Of a DNA stretch of 64,000 bases, positions 22,420-33,229 are shown in pieces. The stretch is from Toxonevra muliebris (Eukaryota > Arthropoda > Insecta > Diptera > Pallopteridae): the NCBI GenBank assembly GCA_963691655.1, contig OY829328.1, forward strand, positions 74,032,400-74,096,399. Direction: 5' to 3'. The notes under the pieces were generated by a model. The model was not told the origin of the DNA. It made no database searches and saw nothing but the letters and a program-made list of their open reading frames with translations. The translations under genes and the position numbers were made by a program. Each line of letters opens with the position of its first letter. Within the stretch, counting starts at the first letter, position 1.

Positions 22420-22720
22420 GCCTGGTTATATTGGTGCTCGGTGTTGGACGAACACAAAACATTTTCTCCCGTGCTCGGTCAAGGTGGTTACATTCAGCTC
22501 GTTGCAGAGTTGTTTTTTTGTCAAAATAAACTCGTTTGTTTAATACTATTTTATATGTAATAATACTGTTTTGTAAAATAACTCATTGCCACCCTGAATA
22601 CTCGGCGTGCTTGGTGTAGAATACACCGTTCGGTGTGAGAGTGAGTTAAGATTCTCTCTTTGTGTTCGGTCCAACAACAATTTCATGGTGTTCGCCGAGC
22701 ATACTCGCAATATAACCACA
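22420..22720. mobile_element. Small MITE with long terminal inverted repeats
   Basis: About 301 bp. The left end, CTGGTTATATTGGTGCTCGG, is mirrored at the right by TGTGGTTATATTGCGAGTATG (complement strand) followed by CTCGG. The further motif GGAC(C)GAACACAAA is also mirrored. Flanks CCCTTAGC (22412-22419) and ACCTTAGC (22721-22728) share 7 of 8 bases, suggesting an 8-bp target duplication. The superfamily is uncertain. It sits 16 bp from the hAT target duplication. Confidence 0.6.
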
Positions 22721-22949
22721 ACCTTAGCAAATTCAAAGAAAGAGAGAGTTTCCGGATATAAACTTCTTTGAATCTTCAACATATACAAACATATTTTAAT
22801 GAAAGAAATCGACTTGTTTTAAAAGTTACAATATATATTCAGTCTTTTTTGATCACACACTTAGATTCTACAAAAAAAAAAAAAAACCAACTTATTCTAA
22901 TCTATTGGGTTTAAATTTCGAACCGAACTCATTCAGATTCATGACGACT

Positions 22950-24187
22950 TTATTCAGTTTTATAAAGAACGAGCTCCAAGACTGAATTCTCACAAACCTC
23001 ATTCTCCTTTAACTCATAGAAAACTTTTTTGAATTGAGCCTGGAAACTGTCACGCTTCTTAGTGAACCATGAATTCTAAAATAAAATATATAAATTGATA
23101 TATATAAATACCAAATAAATAAAAAGCAAATATTTAAAATTAAACTTGCTAAGCTAGGTGTCACAAAAATCCCCGAAATTAATCGTTTTCTTACTTTATA
23201 ACCGTCTAATAGGTCATGCCAAGCGAAGTATACATATAATTTGAGCTCTTTTAAATCTTCCTTGTGATGCTTGGCCAATGAGCGAATGTAATAATCCGGA
23301 ATAGATTCCTAAAGTTAAGTAAATTAAGTTATTATGAATATAAAATTGAAAATTTTGAAATTGAAACTTTTGATAACACGATTACTTACAGTTTGACGCA
23401 GATAAATCGTTAATGATTTTAATTTCGGTAATGCCGTAATACCAATATGGCGTGCGGGATTTGAACATGCAGCCCAAGAGAATCTAAAATCTTCTAGTTC
23501 TTTGCAATGTCGAACGATTCCATTTAAACTATTAAAACAATTATCGCGTATATTAAGATACTGTAGTTCCAGAGCTATGCAAATATCCACCAAAGTTCCC
23601 TGTGATAATTTTCCACAACTCCTTAAAGTTAAGTGCGTTATTTGTCGCATTCGTATTATTGGTTTACACTTAGCATTCCTATGACACGATAAGCTAAGTA
23701 TCCGTAAAGATGGCAATGTCGTCAGTGACTCCAAATGTCTGTCAGTCATGTCGAAATCAGAAAGATCCACTTCGTTGATGGTCTGAAGATTTGTGGCATT
23801 GAGGAAATGTATATATTTAAGACGATGTACATTTATTAATTTTATACGTTTCAAGTTGGTACAATATTTTTGAATAGCATCATGCATTGTCATGCTAAAG
23901 ACGATACGATTATTAGGTGGTGTTCCTGTCATTTCAACAGCCTCAACATGTGATCCAAAGTGACGCCAAAACTGTAGTAAATCATCTTTAGGAAATTCTT
24001 TAATTGTCTCAAGTAATTCATTATTGAAAATGGGTGGAATTTTTTTCTTAATATATTCAATGAAAACATTCTCCAAAGAAGTACAGGTCTGAGAGAAGCG
24101 TACTTTTTCCTGAAGATTCAAATAATCGTATAGTATGAGAAAGAAATCATCATACATAATGGGGATGGTGCAAGCTTCGTCTTCCAT
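22950..24187 (-). CDS. Gene B: single F-box plus leucine-rich-repeat protein, three exons
   Basis: Exons on the minus strand: 24187-23390 (266 codons), 23308-23195 (38 codons) and 23075-22950 (41 codons plus stop), giving 345 residues. Introns of 81 and 119 bp have GTAAGT/TTTAG and GTAAGA/TTTTAG borders. Residues ~8-50 form the F-box (DDFFLILYDYLNLQEKVRFS). A linker with FWRHFG and MHDAIQKYCTNLKRI follows, then leucine-rich repeats to ~266 (EVDLSDFDM, LRILSLSC, THLTLRSCGKL, LQYLNIRDN). Exon 2 holds SLAKHHKEDLKELKLYV; exon 3 is a charged tail. It is a paralogue of A and C and a predicted SCF substrate receptor; the substrate is unknown. The stop codon overlaps an AATAAA. ATGGAAGAC lies 19 bp after a consensus acceptor (TTTTGCAG), so a 5' non-coding exon is likely. 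The gene looks intact. Confidence 0.8.
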
Positions 24188-24205
24188 TTAGATGGCTTTG
24201 TTTAA

Positions 24206-24680
24206 ACTGCAAAAGGAGTTTACAATGTGATTAGTCAAGACTGGTTTTATTTTTATTTTCATTTAAAAGACGCACATTAATTACCATACCGTTATAGCGG
24301 GCATCTGATTCGTGTCAACAAAATATGCAAAAATCTTAAGTGTTCTAACTTTTATTTGAAGAATTGTACGGGAGAAAAAAAGCAAGTATTTCAGCGTCCC
24401 GTTTATGGAAACATAAAACTTTAGATGCTTATAGCTCAAGAACGCGTTTTTCAGATGGCGGTATGGTAATCAATGTGCGATATGAGGTGGTACTATCGTG
24501 TCCAAGAACAAAGGTCGTGGAACTAATTTATTCTCTTATTTTGAAGTACGTCTTCGTCTCAAAATTTGTTGAACTTTCTTGTTAAATTTAATAAAACTTT
24601 CTGTTTTTACAGTTTAGGCACTTATTTATTAATTAAAAATTTATCTAGACAAAAGATTTTCGTGTGCACTTTTATCCATT
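24206..24680. other. Upstream region of gene B
   Basis: Begins at the candidate 5' acceptor of gene B. Any first exon and promoter should be here. I see no reliable core promoter. A 73-codon plus-strand frame at 24364 has no recognisable domain. Confidence 0.4.
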
Positions 24681-24683
24681 ATG

Positions 24684-24985
24684 AGCAGTGTTGCCATATT
24701 TTTTTTTAACTGTTTTGATTTGAAAAATACTGTATGTTGAAAAAAAGTAGTATAAATACTAAAAAAAGACAAAGATTATCAAAGAAAAATCAAAGTTTCT
24801 TCTATTCACCTGCCGGTGCATCATTCCACCGCTTACCCAATATTGAATGGGTTCAAGAAAATTTCTACGAAAACCAAAATAAATTTCAATTTATTCTTGC
24901 ATATTATTGCAAAAACTTTAAAAATTGTATTTTGGAAAATTTTAATATTTGAAGGAAAACAGTAAAATCCTCACTCTGTCTAAAA
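24684..24985. mobile_element. Internally deleted relative of the hAT element at 21240
   Basis: Starts CAGTGTTGCCATATTTTT, like the other hAT terminus. It later shares GCATATTATTGCAAAAACTT with the right half of that element (22271 region) and continues to a GTAAAATCCTCAC-type end. The expected right terminus is missing; the sequence runs into the Harbinger-like relic. It is a deletion derivative or a diverged sister copy. Confidence 0.6.
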
Positions 24986-24989
24986 AGCA

Positions 24990-25456
24990 AAGAGAAATAT
25001 TTAACAACGAAATAAAAGTGCATATGAGAAACCGTCAATTGTTATGTATTTTGTTTTAGTTCAACCTTGCAGCCTTGCTGACGCAGCTCCTCCGCCATTT
25101 TTTCATATTTATGGCAGTTTTTTCTGCTCATACTGGAGCTATGAGCTCCTCTTTCCGCGCACTCTACAAATTTCTTTTCTTTATATTTTCGTTTCCCCAT
25201 ATTAATCAAGTTGTAAACAAGGCGAAATATAAATTTCAAAATAGAAATGTCAGAGCAAATTCATTTCAATGAACGCATTCAGGGTTGTATTCTATTTTTT
25301 GTTCGGTTTCAACGCGGTTTCATTGAAACCACCTCATTTCCATGGTTTCTACTATTACTATTTTTATATGCCGAAATTGAGCATTTCAACGCAGTTTCAG
25401 CCGAAACCATGGAAATGATCGAAACTACGCAATTTCGGTTCAGTAGGAACATAGTA
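24990..25456 (-). mobile_element. Harbinger-like relic with Myb-type protein fragment, truncated copy
   Basis: The right end is TACTATGTTCC on the minus strand, followed by a possible TTA target copy (TAA at 25457-25459 on the plus strand). Subterminal GAAACC/GGTTTC and GAAATTG motifs match the complete element at 36926-37549. The minus strand 25239-25042 encodes MGKRKYKEKKFVECAERGAH and CHKYEKMAEELRQQGCKVEL. The latter resembles the Myb/SANT-like proteins that accompany Harbinger transposases. Homology with the 36926 copy runs at least to 24990 (ACTTTTATTTCGTTGTT). The other terminus is lost. Confidence 0.65.
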
Positions 25457-25459
25457 TAA

Positions 25460-27683
25460 CAATACATAAAGATAAGCGGTACTTTTATGACCTAGCTGTG
25501 TAACGTTTTGATTTTCTTTCTTTCGATCAAAAAATGATATTCTTTTTTTTTCCTAAACATAAAAAATTATTAGAAATTATTATTATGTCTGAGCAAAAAT
25601 AAATAAAAATCAAAATATTAATTATTATAATTATTAAGCGAAAAAAACAAATATCAAATTTTTAATGGGAACGCTCAAAAAAATAAGAAATTTTTATTGA
25701 TTTCAACAGAGCAAGCAATCAGTATCACTTTGATGCATTCGACATTGTTCTCCGAAATTGAAAGAATGTTGATTTTTTCATTTAAACATTTCAAAATAAT
25801 TATTATTTTCGGTACCTGCTCTTAAATCTGATTTTAGATACGACGATTTTTGCATGATTTTTCCACATTTTCTATTGCAATACTATTCTATCGTTGATAC
25901 CACAATGATACAATGATTTTCTTTTTATTTGCTTCTTTCTATTTTTCTCTGCTTGATGTCTGTAATTTTAATACATATTTATATTTTCTTATTTTAATCT
26001 CCGCTTCAGGTATCGAAAATAGAAAAGCAAACATTGGTACTGCTAATTTTGAGATATTCACTTTCGTCTATCCTCTCTCGCCTTCAAACAAACAAAATCC
26101 TTGTTCAAAAATCGGCGTGAAGATGAAAAAAAGTGAAGGTTAAAATACGATTGCGACGGTAGGCGGGAAAAGCGGTTGACAGTTAACCGCTGTCAAAATT
26201 AAAAGCCTGTTGAGCAGCGTTTATGCACCCACCAGTTTTCGAATAGCAAAGTTAAAATGTAACTTGTGCATGAAATATATTATATAAGTATATCTGTTAG
26301 AAATGTTTTTAAGAATAAAAAAGTTGGATAGTTTTTAGGAATGTTTAAACGCTTACCACTGGAGTCGAAAGGTTTAAAATATATTGAAACATACTGCCAA
26401 GGAAAAACACTTAACAAATATTCACACAACAGCAACTCAAAAGCTGTTCATTTACCGTCTACCGCTTCATCGTCGTCCGCCGCAATTGTGTTTAGAGCTT
26501 GAAAGAATAATTTTGTCTTTTCGGCAACAACTGTGCCCAATATGAAATGACTTATAACAGTACCGAATAAATAGATTCGTCACACCGAAAGAACATAATT
26601 TTCTATTCAGTTTTTTTATCTCTACGTATGCATGAATCCTATGTAAAAGAAAAAAGCCAATTCAACCCCTACGCAACGCATTGAATTCAAATGAATTTTA
26701 ATTTTTTTTTTTGTTTTTTTTTTTTTTTTGTTAAGTAAATATTTTCAATATAATAAAATATCTAAACAGATCCTTCAAAACCGAACGTACAGGATTTTCT
26801 TATCCGTTTCTTCTTTATTATTTTGTTCGTACAGGATAATTTCTTATACCATTCTTTATGCATAGATCCTAAATAAATAAACAAAGTGAACACATGCGGC
26901 GGTAATAGCCAGAAGCAAACAAGACTGCAGTGCCTGGTTTTCACTGTCATATGAGAGAGAGAGAGAGACAGGAAGTTTTCTATATGTTGGCAAATTTTGG
27001 CATTTTTGTGTGATTTTACAACTTCAGGTTTCTACAATTGGATATCATAGAGAAAGATTTTTGTTCATTTTACTTACCTTTTGTTGTTGTTGTATTTTTC
27101 GTGAGTTGTAAATGAAAACATGTTAATTAGTAAATAATAATAAAAAAACAAATACTTCGTTGCTTGGAATCAATTCAAAACAAATCAGAAAATGCAACAA
27201 AATCCATAACTACCCAGTTGAACTTAGGATGATCGTAGAAGTGATCATCGAGCGCTCCAAAGCGAGCAATGGATTACTTCCTATTGCTCCAGAGCTCTTG
27301 CATTTAATACTCGCTTTTAACATTGCATGTCCTAGGGTATGGATTACTCGTTTCAGCCTCTAAAAAGTGTGATAAAGCTCACTTGCAGCTCATAGAAAAA
27401 CAAAACTTTAAAGATGTTGCTGCCAAAATTCATGACACCATGGTCTAGTTATCTAAAAGGCCAGTATGAACGCAATCACTTGTGGGCCAAGGCTCAAATA
27501 CCACAAAATTCTTTTTTTTTGATTTCTTTTTTAATTTTTTTATTTTTTATTTCTAATAATGTTATATTCATTTTTATTTATTTATTTTTTTTATTTACTA
27601 TTTACAACTAGGTCTACTTAAACTTTTTGATCGTATAATAAAACTATGGATGGTTTATGCTAGTTTAAAAAAAAGAAGAGATT
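25460..27683. other. Intergenic between genes B and C; no gene seen
   Basis: AT-rich, with poly-T stretches (26700-26730) and a short GA repeat near 26955. At about 26315-26376, TTGGATAGTTTTTAGGAA and later CGAAAGGTTTAA resemble the right end of the piggyBac-type MITEs, so a truncated copy may be present. A 67-codon frame at 27160 has no recognisable domain. Confidence 0.4.
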
Positions 27684-30600
27684 TTAATCATCATCAATTA
27701 TGAACTGCAAAATCGAGTTTTCTTTAGCCGCATTCTTATTTAATCCATAGAAAGCTCTTTGGAATTCGTTCTGCAAATATTCAAGCTTCTCCAAGTAGAA
27801 TGGAGTCTAAAAAAAAAAGTTATACATAAATAAATAAACATAATTTTGAAATATGTACATATATGAGATGTTGAGAGCAAAAGTGGTGTAAGTTATTTGT
27901 TTTTTAATATCGATTCCACCACCACACTATAAGAAATTTTTCCCAATTTGCTGGCCAAAATTAAAAAAAACGGAGATATCGATATGAAAATTGGTCCAAA
28001 AGTTTGTTAGATGCTAGGGATGCCCTCACATGAAAATTATATTGCCACGCCTGCTTATTCTATAAGGTTGTGATATGAAGTGCTGTAAAATTTGTGGTGA
28101 GATAGCGAAAAAAAATATAAGGAATCATCTCAGCAAAACGATTTCTGGCATGAGCCACTTTTAAGTCGTGAAAAAAAAATTATAAAAATGGGCGTGATCG
28201 GTCAACTGCCACGCCCATCTCCCATACAACAGAAAAACTAAAATAGCTCTAAAATCCGTTGCAGTCAAGATATCAAAATAAAAATCATTTCGTATTGTTT
28301 CATATTTTTGTTTCATATTAAAAGCTTTTAATCTCTTAACAGTTTTCCCTCAATATGCATTTAGTGTTTTGTTAATAAAAATGTGATCCGCAGCTATCCG
28401 CTGCCAATTTGTTGTTGTTTAGTTAAGAAATTATAGGTATATTTTACATTTTTATGTCCTAGAATACATCGCACAGCTTTGCAAAATAGACCTGGTCCAC
28501 CAATCTTGAAATTTTAGTTTCAAACATCAAATTTTTTTCCGAAAAAAAAATTGTTCTTGTTTTTTTTTTTTATTAATGAAATGCATTCTTCATAACACTC
28601 CCATATAAAAAAAAAAAAGTTTTAAGAATATAATTATAGTTAAACAGTAAAAGCTTCTGAAAAATGCTTCAAAATGCATGCTAGCACTTTGTGTTTATTA
28701 TTCATCAACTTGGACAGCTTACCCACAATTATTTAATGAACTTATTCCTTCAATTTTTTATTTGATGTGCTTATGAAATATTTATGAATAGAAATTAAGA
28801 AAAAAAATTCTAATATAGACGCGTCAAAAAGTCATACCACTGTGCGCTGTACAACCAAACCAATCGCAATTAGGTAATCCGTAGTTGTTTAAGGAAAAAT
28901 TGATTTTTTCAAAATACGTAAAAAATCACAGCGAAACGTAATAATCTAACACATAACTGAATGTCCTAAATAATCCTGATGATTTTATTTTCCTTTTTTT
29001 TCTTTATTTTTCACCCAGTTTTTATCCATACAAGTATGTATATAAGCGATTGTGTGTGTGATTTTATATCGTTTGGTCGGGTCGATACCCGATGCAGTTT
29101 TTGTCAGAAGTGGAAATTTATGTCGTCTTGTCTCAGACGTGAATGATGTTGTTGATTGGATTAGGTTAAGATAGGTTAAGTAAAATAAGTAAAGAAATAA
29201 AGAAAAGGAGGTGAATTCTTGCATTAGTATTATTCATAAAGTTAGTTTAAAGTATAATTTGTAAAGCTGAAGCGAATGCCAGAGAACGGGAGGCTTAAGT
29301 TCTATCGACGGTTGTCTAAATAAAAAGCTCTTTAGGTAGGCTAACTAGTTTATAATTCGATAAAGTTAGGGGTCTCTAGAGGCTTGCAGAAAGCTAATGT
29401 TATCTTGGATTTTTTTGTTGTTGAAATCAAATTTTTTTTTATTGTCTTGTTTTATATTTTTATTTATATCTCGATAGTATAATTTAATTTTTTTTTATAT
29501 ATAAATTTTTGTTTATTTTTATTTATTTATTTCGAATATCGAGAATAATTTTTTTTTATTACTTTATATATGTTTTTAATTTACACCCCTTTTCATTCTC
29601 AATAATTTTTTTAAGAAAGTCAACGGTGTTTATTAGTTATAGTTTCTTTTTAATAAAAACTTTTTACTTAATTACAAAAATGTTGTTAGAAATTATTGAA
29701 TGCATAGAGTAAAAAAATCTTCGATGAATTGGTAAATACACGTTGGAGGTGGGTTGAGGATGGTGATGTGAGTGGAGTGAATCTGACGGTAACATGGCTA
29801 GAAGGATGACGACCTCGATAGTCTAGTGGATAGTACACTAGACTTTCATCCAGAAGGTTGCGGGTTCGATTCCCGTCTTGGTCTGGTGGTTAATTCTCAT
29901 AAACTTCTTATTTTCACTATCGATATGAAGTGGATGAGAATTATAAGAATGTGTACAAGTACACACCTTGGTTGGTAATGGCAAGACTACCGAGCTGATA
30001 AAAAATTGCCACATAGCCGTTCGGAATCGGCGTTAAACTGTAGGTCCTACCATTGCCACTGTGGTCTAGTGGAAGAGTGCCAGACTCTTGTTTCTGGAGT
30101 CCCGAGTTCGATTCTCGGCTTGAATATGTTTCTTATTCCCTTCCTTTCTTTCTTTCTTTCTTGGGGCTTTGGTACAAAAGATCTTATAGGTCGCAGTGCC
30201 TGACTTTCGAGTCGTCCTTCCTTCAAATAATAATAATGGCTAGAAGGATATTCACGCCGGCCCTTGAGATAATGGTTTGATGGTTGGAGGAACAGGAAAT
30301 GGCATGGTGGAGGTTATGGTGAGTTATTGTAAGTAGATTTGTTTTTATTCGTTAGCCCCTCGATTTGTGCGACGGGTTGAGATCCTGTACCGTAGAGCTA
30401 GCTGAGGCATGTCGCACAGATACGATAGCTGAAGGGGGATGTAACAAAAAAATGGTAATTTTTTAAAAGTCCAAATTAAATTCCACTTTAAAAATGCACC
30501 ATTACACTTTAAGGTCACTTCAATAAAATGGGTTTAATTGCCATAACTAATAAATTGACCAAGTTTTTTTAATTGATAAATGATCTGCTTACTATCACTA

Positions 30601-32354
30601 TTTGCTTTCATATTTTTATTTTTTTTTTTTTTTAAATTATAATTTTGTTTTAAAATAAACGTATTTAAACTTTGCACACAATTTGTTATTCTCAAATGTT
30701 ATTTGCTAACTTATTGAGAAGCAACATATTTTACAGCTGCTCGAGTAACGATAAATCGATTTACATAAAAACATAAATCGATTATGAAAAAATACAAAAA
30801 AAAATAATTTCAGACAAGTCGAAAAAATGAATTTTGGCCAGCGAATTGGGTAAAATTTCCTATAGTGCACCAGTCAGTCAGTCACAACCTCATTTAGTTT
30901 CCTACACAACAGATAACTGTTTGCCAAAGTTGCTTGTGCAGTAGGAAAATAATTTTCAAAAAAAAAAAATTTATTGACTTACACAATTTTTGCTCACAAC
31001 GGCACTAATGAGAGGTTGAGAGGAAAAGTGATATAGCTTTTACGTTCCGAAAAGCATGAAATAATTTTACTTAAGAGCAAAAGTGAAACGAAATATGTTC
31101 AGAGCAAAAGTGAAACGAAATATGTTCAGAGCGAAAACAAAATAAATCACTATGCTAGTTTTGCTCTGAAAGAATTTTTATACCATTTTTGCTCTTACTT
31201 TTAAGTCGTTTCATTTTCACTCTAAATCGAATCACTTGTACCGTTCTTGCACTGAACTATTAAATTATTTCACTTTTGGTCTCATATAAATTTTAGCAAG
31301 GTTTTCCGCTCAGCCTATCAAATGTACAACAAAATGGAATTAAAATTAAAAATGAATTATTTTCTTACTTCATACACATTTACTGTGCCGGAAGCCTTGT
31401 TGCTTAAAACAATTTTAAGCTCTCGAAGATCCTTTTTGTTATGTTGGGCCAGTGCATCAAAAAATTGTCCCTCAATCGGTATCTAAAATTATGTATAAAT
31501 AGTTACTAATCTAAATCTAAATTTATTTATTCACCACTTACCCAAGAACTCTGAGAAATCGTCAGTGATTTTAATTTTGTTAAATATGTGATAGCCAGTT
31601 GATATATAACGTTTGTATTAATGTCCCATGAGTATTTAAAATTTTCCAGTTTTGTACAATCAAAACCCATAAGAGCTATGTCTATATCTGTGTGAAAACT
31701 GTTCCGTATATCGAGACTTATTAAATTTAGATCTTCGTAAATATTATGTAAATAATTTGAATCTAAATTCCAGCAATTCCTTAGGGTGAGGTGTTTAACT
31801 TTGCTCAAGAGATTTATATATTTTCCGGTTAAGTTGCTATTAAAAATGCCAAGTTTTTCTAAATTCTGGAATTTAGTTAAATGTTTTATTTCTTCATTAT
31901 CTATATTAGAAGCGCCAAGATTCAATTCGTTGACTTTATCTAAATTGCGGTCATTGAGAAAGTTCTGCCAGTTAATATTCGATTCTGGCGCTAGCACTAT
32001 TCTGCCCACATTTGTGCAATATTGGTACATTGGTACATCACACATCCAATTAGATTCGTTAGTTTTTCCATTTTCATTTCCATTTCTAAAATCAATAATC
32101 TGAAATCTTGATCCGTAATGAGACCAAAAGTATTGTCTATCATTTTCAGAAAATACTCTCATTTCTTTTAGAACTTTAACATTTAAAAGACGTGGCATTC
32201 TTTTATTAACATAATTCGTAAAAACTTTTTTCATAGCTTTGCAGGTTTGGGAGAGGCGTACTTTATCTTGAAGATTTAAATAATCATAAAGTATGCTATA
32301 AATATCATCGTATAATGTGTGAAGAGCGAGTTTATTGCCCATTTCTACATTCAT
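27684..32354 (-). CDS. Gene C: single F-box plus leucine-rich-repeat protein, three exons, long last intron
   Basis: Exons on the minus strand: 32354-31542 (271 codons), 31482-31369 (38 codons) and 27806-27684 (40 codons plus stop), giving 349 residues. Intron 1 is 59 bp (GTAAGT...TTTTAG); intron 2 is 3562 bp (GTAAGA...TTTTTAG). The F-box is near residues 14-56 (DDIYSILYDYLNLQDKVRLS), followed by FWSHYG and YQYCTNVGRIVL, then leucine-rich repeats (VNELNLGASNIDNEEI, LEKLGIFNSNL, KHLTLRNCWNL, LISLDIRNS). Exon 2 holds ALAQHNKKDLRELKI. Exon 3 (LEKLEYLQNEFQRAFYGLNK) aligns with gene B exon 3, which is why I join it across the long intron. The ATG lies 5 bp after a CCTTGCAG acceptor, as in gene B. 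A predicted SCF substrate receptor; the target is unknown. If exon 3 is not used, the protein would end shortly after exon 2. Confidence 0.75.
27876..27975 (+). repeat. Inverted-repeat arm 1 in gene C intron 2
   Basis: Contains GTTGAGAGCAAAAGTGGTG then TAAGT, and CACTATAAGAAATTTTTCCC followed by AATTTGCTGGCCAAAATT. Both blocks recur in reverse complement at 30830-31010, near the other end of the same intron. Confidence 0.6.
29811..29883 (+). other. tRNA-like head of the SINE (Glu-like)
   Basis: Has an A-box-like TAGTCTAGTGG, an exact B box GGTTCGATTCC (29863-29873) and an anticodon-arm-like GACTTTCATCCAGAAGG resembling tRNA-Glu(TTC). The acceptor stem has mismatches, so I read it as a SINE promoter rather than a working tRNA. 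Confidence 0.7.
30056..30124 (+). other. Second tRNA-like module of the SINE
   Basis: A box TGGTCTAGTGG (30062-30072), an anticodon-type stem CCAGA...TCTGG and a perfect T-arm CCGAGTTCGATTCTCGG. The isotype is unclear. The acceptor stem does not close well, so it is tRNA-derived rather than a functional tRNA. Confidence 0.65.
30825..31010 (-). repeat. Inverted-repeat arm 2 in gene C intron 2
   Basis: The reverse complement carries GTTGTGAGCAAAAATTGTG then TAAGT, and CACTATAGGAAATTTTACCC followed by AATTCGCTGGCCAAAATT, matching arm 1 at 27876-27975. Next to it, at 31073-31132, a 30-bp unit AGAGCAAAAGTGAAACGAAA(TATGTTC) is tandemly duplicated. Confidence 0.6.
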
Positions 32355-32436
32355 TTGCTCTGCAAGGAAGAATGCAATGTTATTTTTATAAAGAATTTAT
32401 ATAGAAAATATATAGAAAATATAAACCAAAATGATT

Positions 32437-32486
32437 TTTGTATTCTTGAGAAGAAATTAATCGACACGTATTTTTTTATTTCAATG
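32437..32486. repeat. Dispersed inverted repeat, left arm
   Basis: Contains ATTCTTGAGAAGAAATTAAT then CGACACGTATT. The reverse complement of nearly the same sequence occurs at 35905-35955, on the far side of the maT-type element. Confidence 0.6.
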
Positions 32487-32769
32487 TGATGTTTTTTATT
32501 TTCAAGTTATGATATTTTAAAGTCTTGGAGTTGTTAAAATGGAACGATTTTCAATCCCTAATTACTCAAAAACTAACCGTTGTAGGGAAAAATTTCCAAT
32601 CAATAAAAGTTCGTATGTCGCACAATCTTATCAAAAAAATATGAACATAAAATATGAACATAAAATTGTTTTTGTTATTCAACATATGAATTCTAGACAT
32701 TTTATAAACAAATTGAATTTTTTCAAACTTGGGCATTTTTTTTTTTTATTTTTTTTTGGTCTGCAAATA

Positions 32770-33027
32770 TTAATGTGTTAGGAAAATTGTGTAGTATTTC
32801 AGAGTAGGATGAGATATAGTTTTCGAGATATTCAAATAATCACAAAACATCGAAGCAGAAACTCTACGTAAATCGGTGATTTTAATTTTTGAAACATATA
32901 ATTTATTATTTAAAGGGTTAAATTTATCTAATGCAGACATTTTCTGCTGTTGACCGCGTAGAAACTCGAACGAAGCAAAAAATGAACGTGAAACAGTAAA
33001 ACCAGCCTTAATGAGAACTTTCTGCAT
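32770..33027 (-). CDS. Unidentified 85-codon frame
   Basis: Starts with a true ATG and encodes a basic, hydrophobic N-terminus (MQKVLIKAGFTVSRSFFASF) that could be a mitochondrial presequence, followed by MSALDKFNPLNNKLYVSKIK. No intron is evident and the frame ends in non-conserved-looking sequence. It may be a fragment or retrocopy of a host gene, or random. I do not recognise it. Confidence 0.2.
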   Translation of the reverse strand: MQKVLIKAGFTVSRSFFASFEFLRGQQQKMSALDKFNPLNNKLYVSKIKITDLRRVSASMFCDYLNISKTISHPTLKYYTIFLTH

Positions 33028-33229
33028 TTCGTTACCGTTCGTTTACGTAACATGCAAAACAACAACAAATTTACGAATTTTTTTTGTCTATTTCATATAT
33101 AAACTAAACAAACAACAAAAGTAAGAGAAAGTAGTATTAAGCACACTTTAAAGTATGTAAATTCATGTGCGCGCCACACAGTGGTCTGGAATCCCGAAAA
33201 GCTGGCTATAATCCGAAAAAATCGTTCTT

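Larger units (their letters stand above)
29808..30235 (+). mobile_element. tRNA-derived SINE with two tRNA-like modules
   Basis: A 428-bp insert flanked by perfect 14-bp direct repeats ATGGCTAGAAGGAT (29794-29807 and 30236-30249). The 5' end is a tRNA-like module (29811-29883), and a second tRNA-like module lies at 30056-30124. The 3' end is a short AAATAATAATA tail. Between the modules is a region with GTTCGGAATCGGCGTTAAAC, reminiscent of a conserved 3' segment of dipteran LINEs (from memory, unverified). A (CTTT)n tract lies at 30142-30163. It sits within intron 2 of gene C, antisense to it. Two RNA polymerase III-type promoters in one SINE is unusual. Confidence 0.85.

Noticed and set aside
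28192..28220. GGGCGTGATCGGTCAACTGC-type inverted repeat in gene C intron
   Set aside because: A short hairpin with GGGCGTG arms; such motifs are common in dispersed non-coding repeats and nothing else marks it.
29811..29883. Functional tRNA-Glu gene
   Set aside because: Acceptor stem mismatches, the position at the head of an insert with 14-bp target duplications, and a second tRNA-like module nearby all indicate a SINE.
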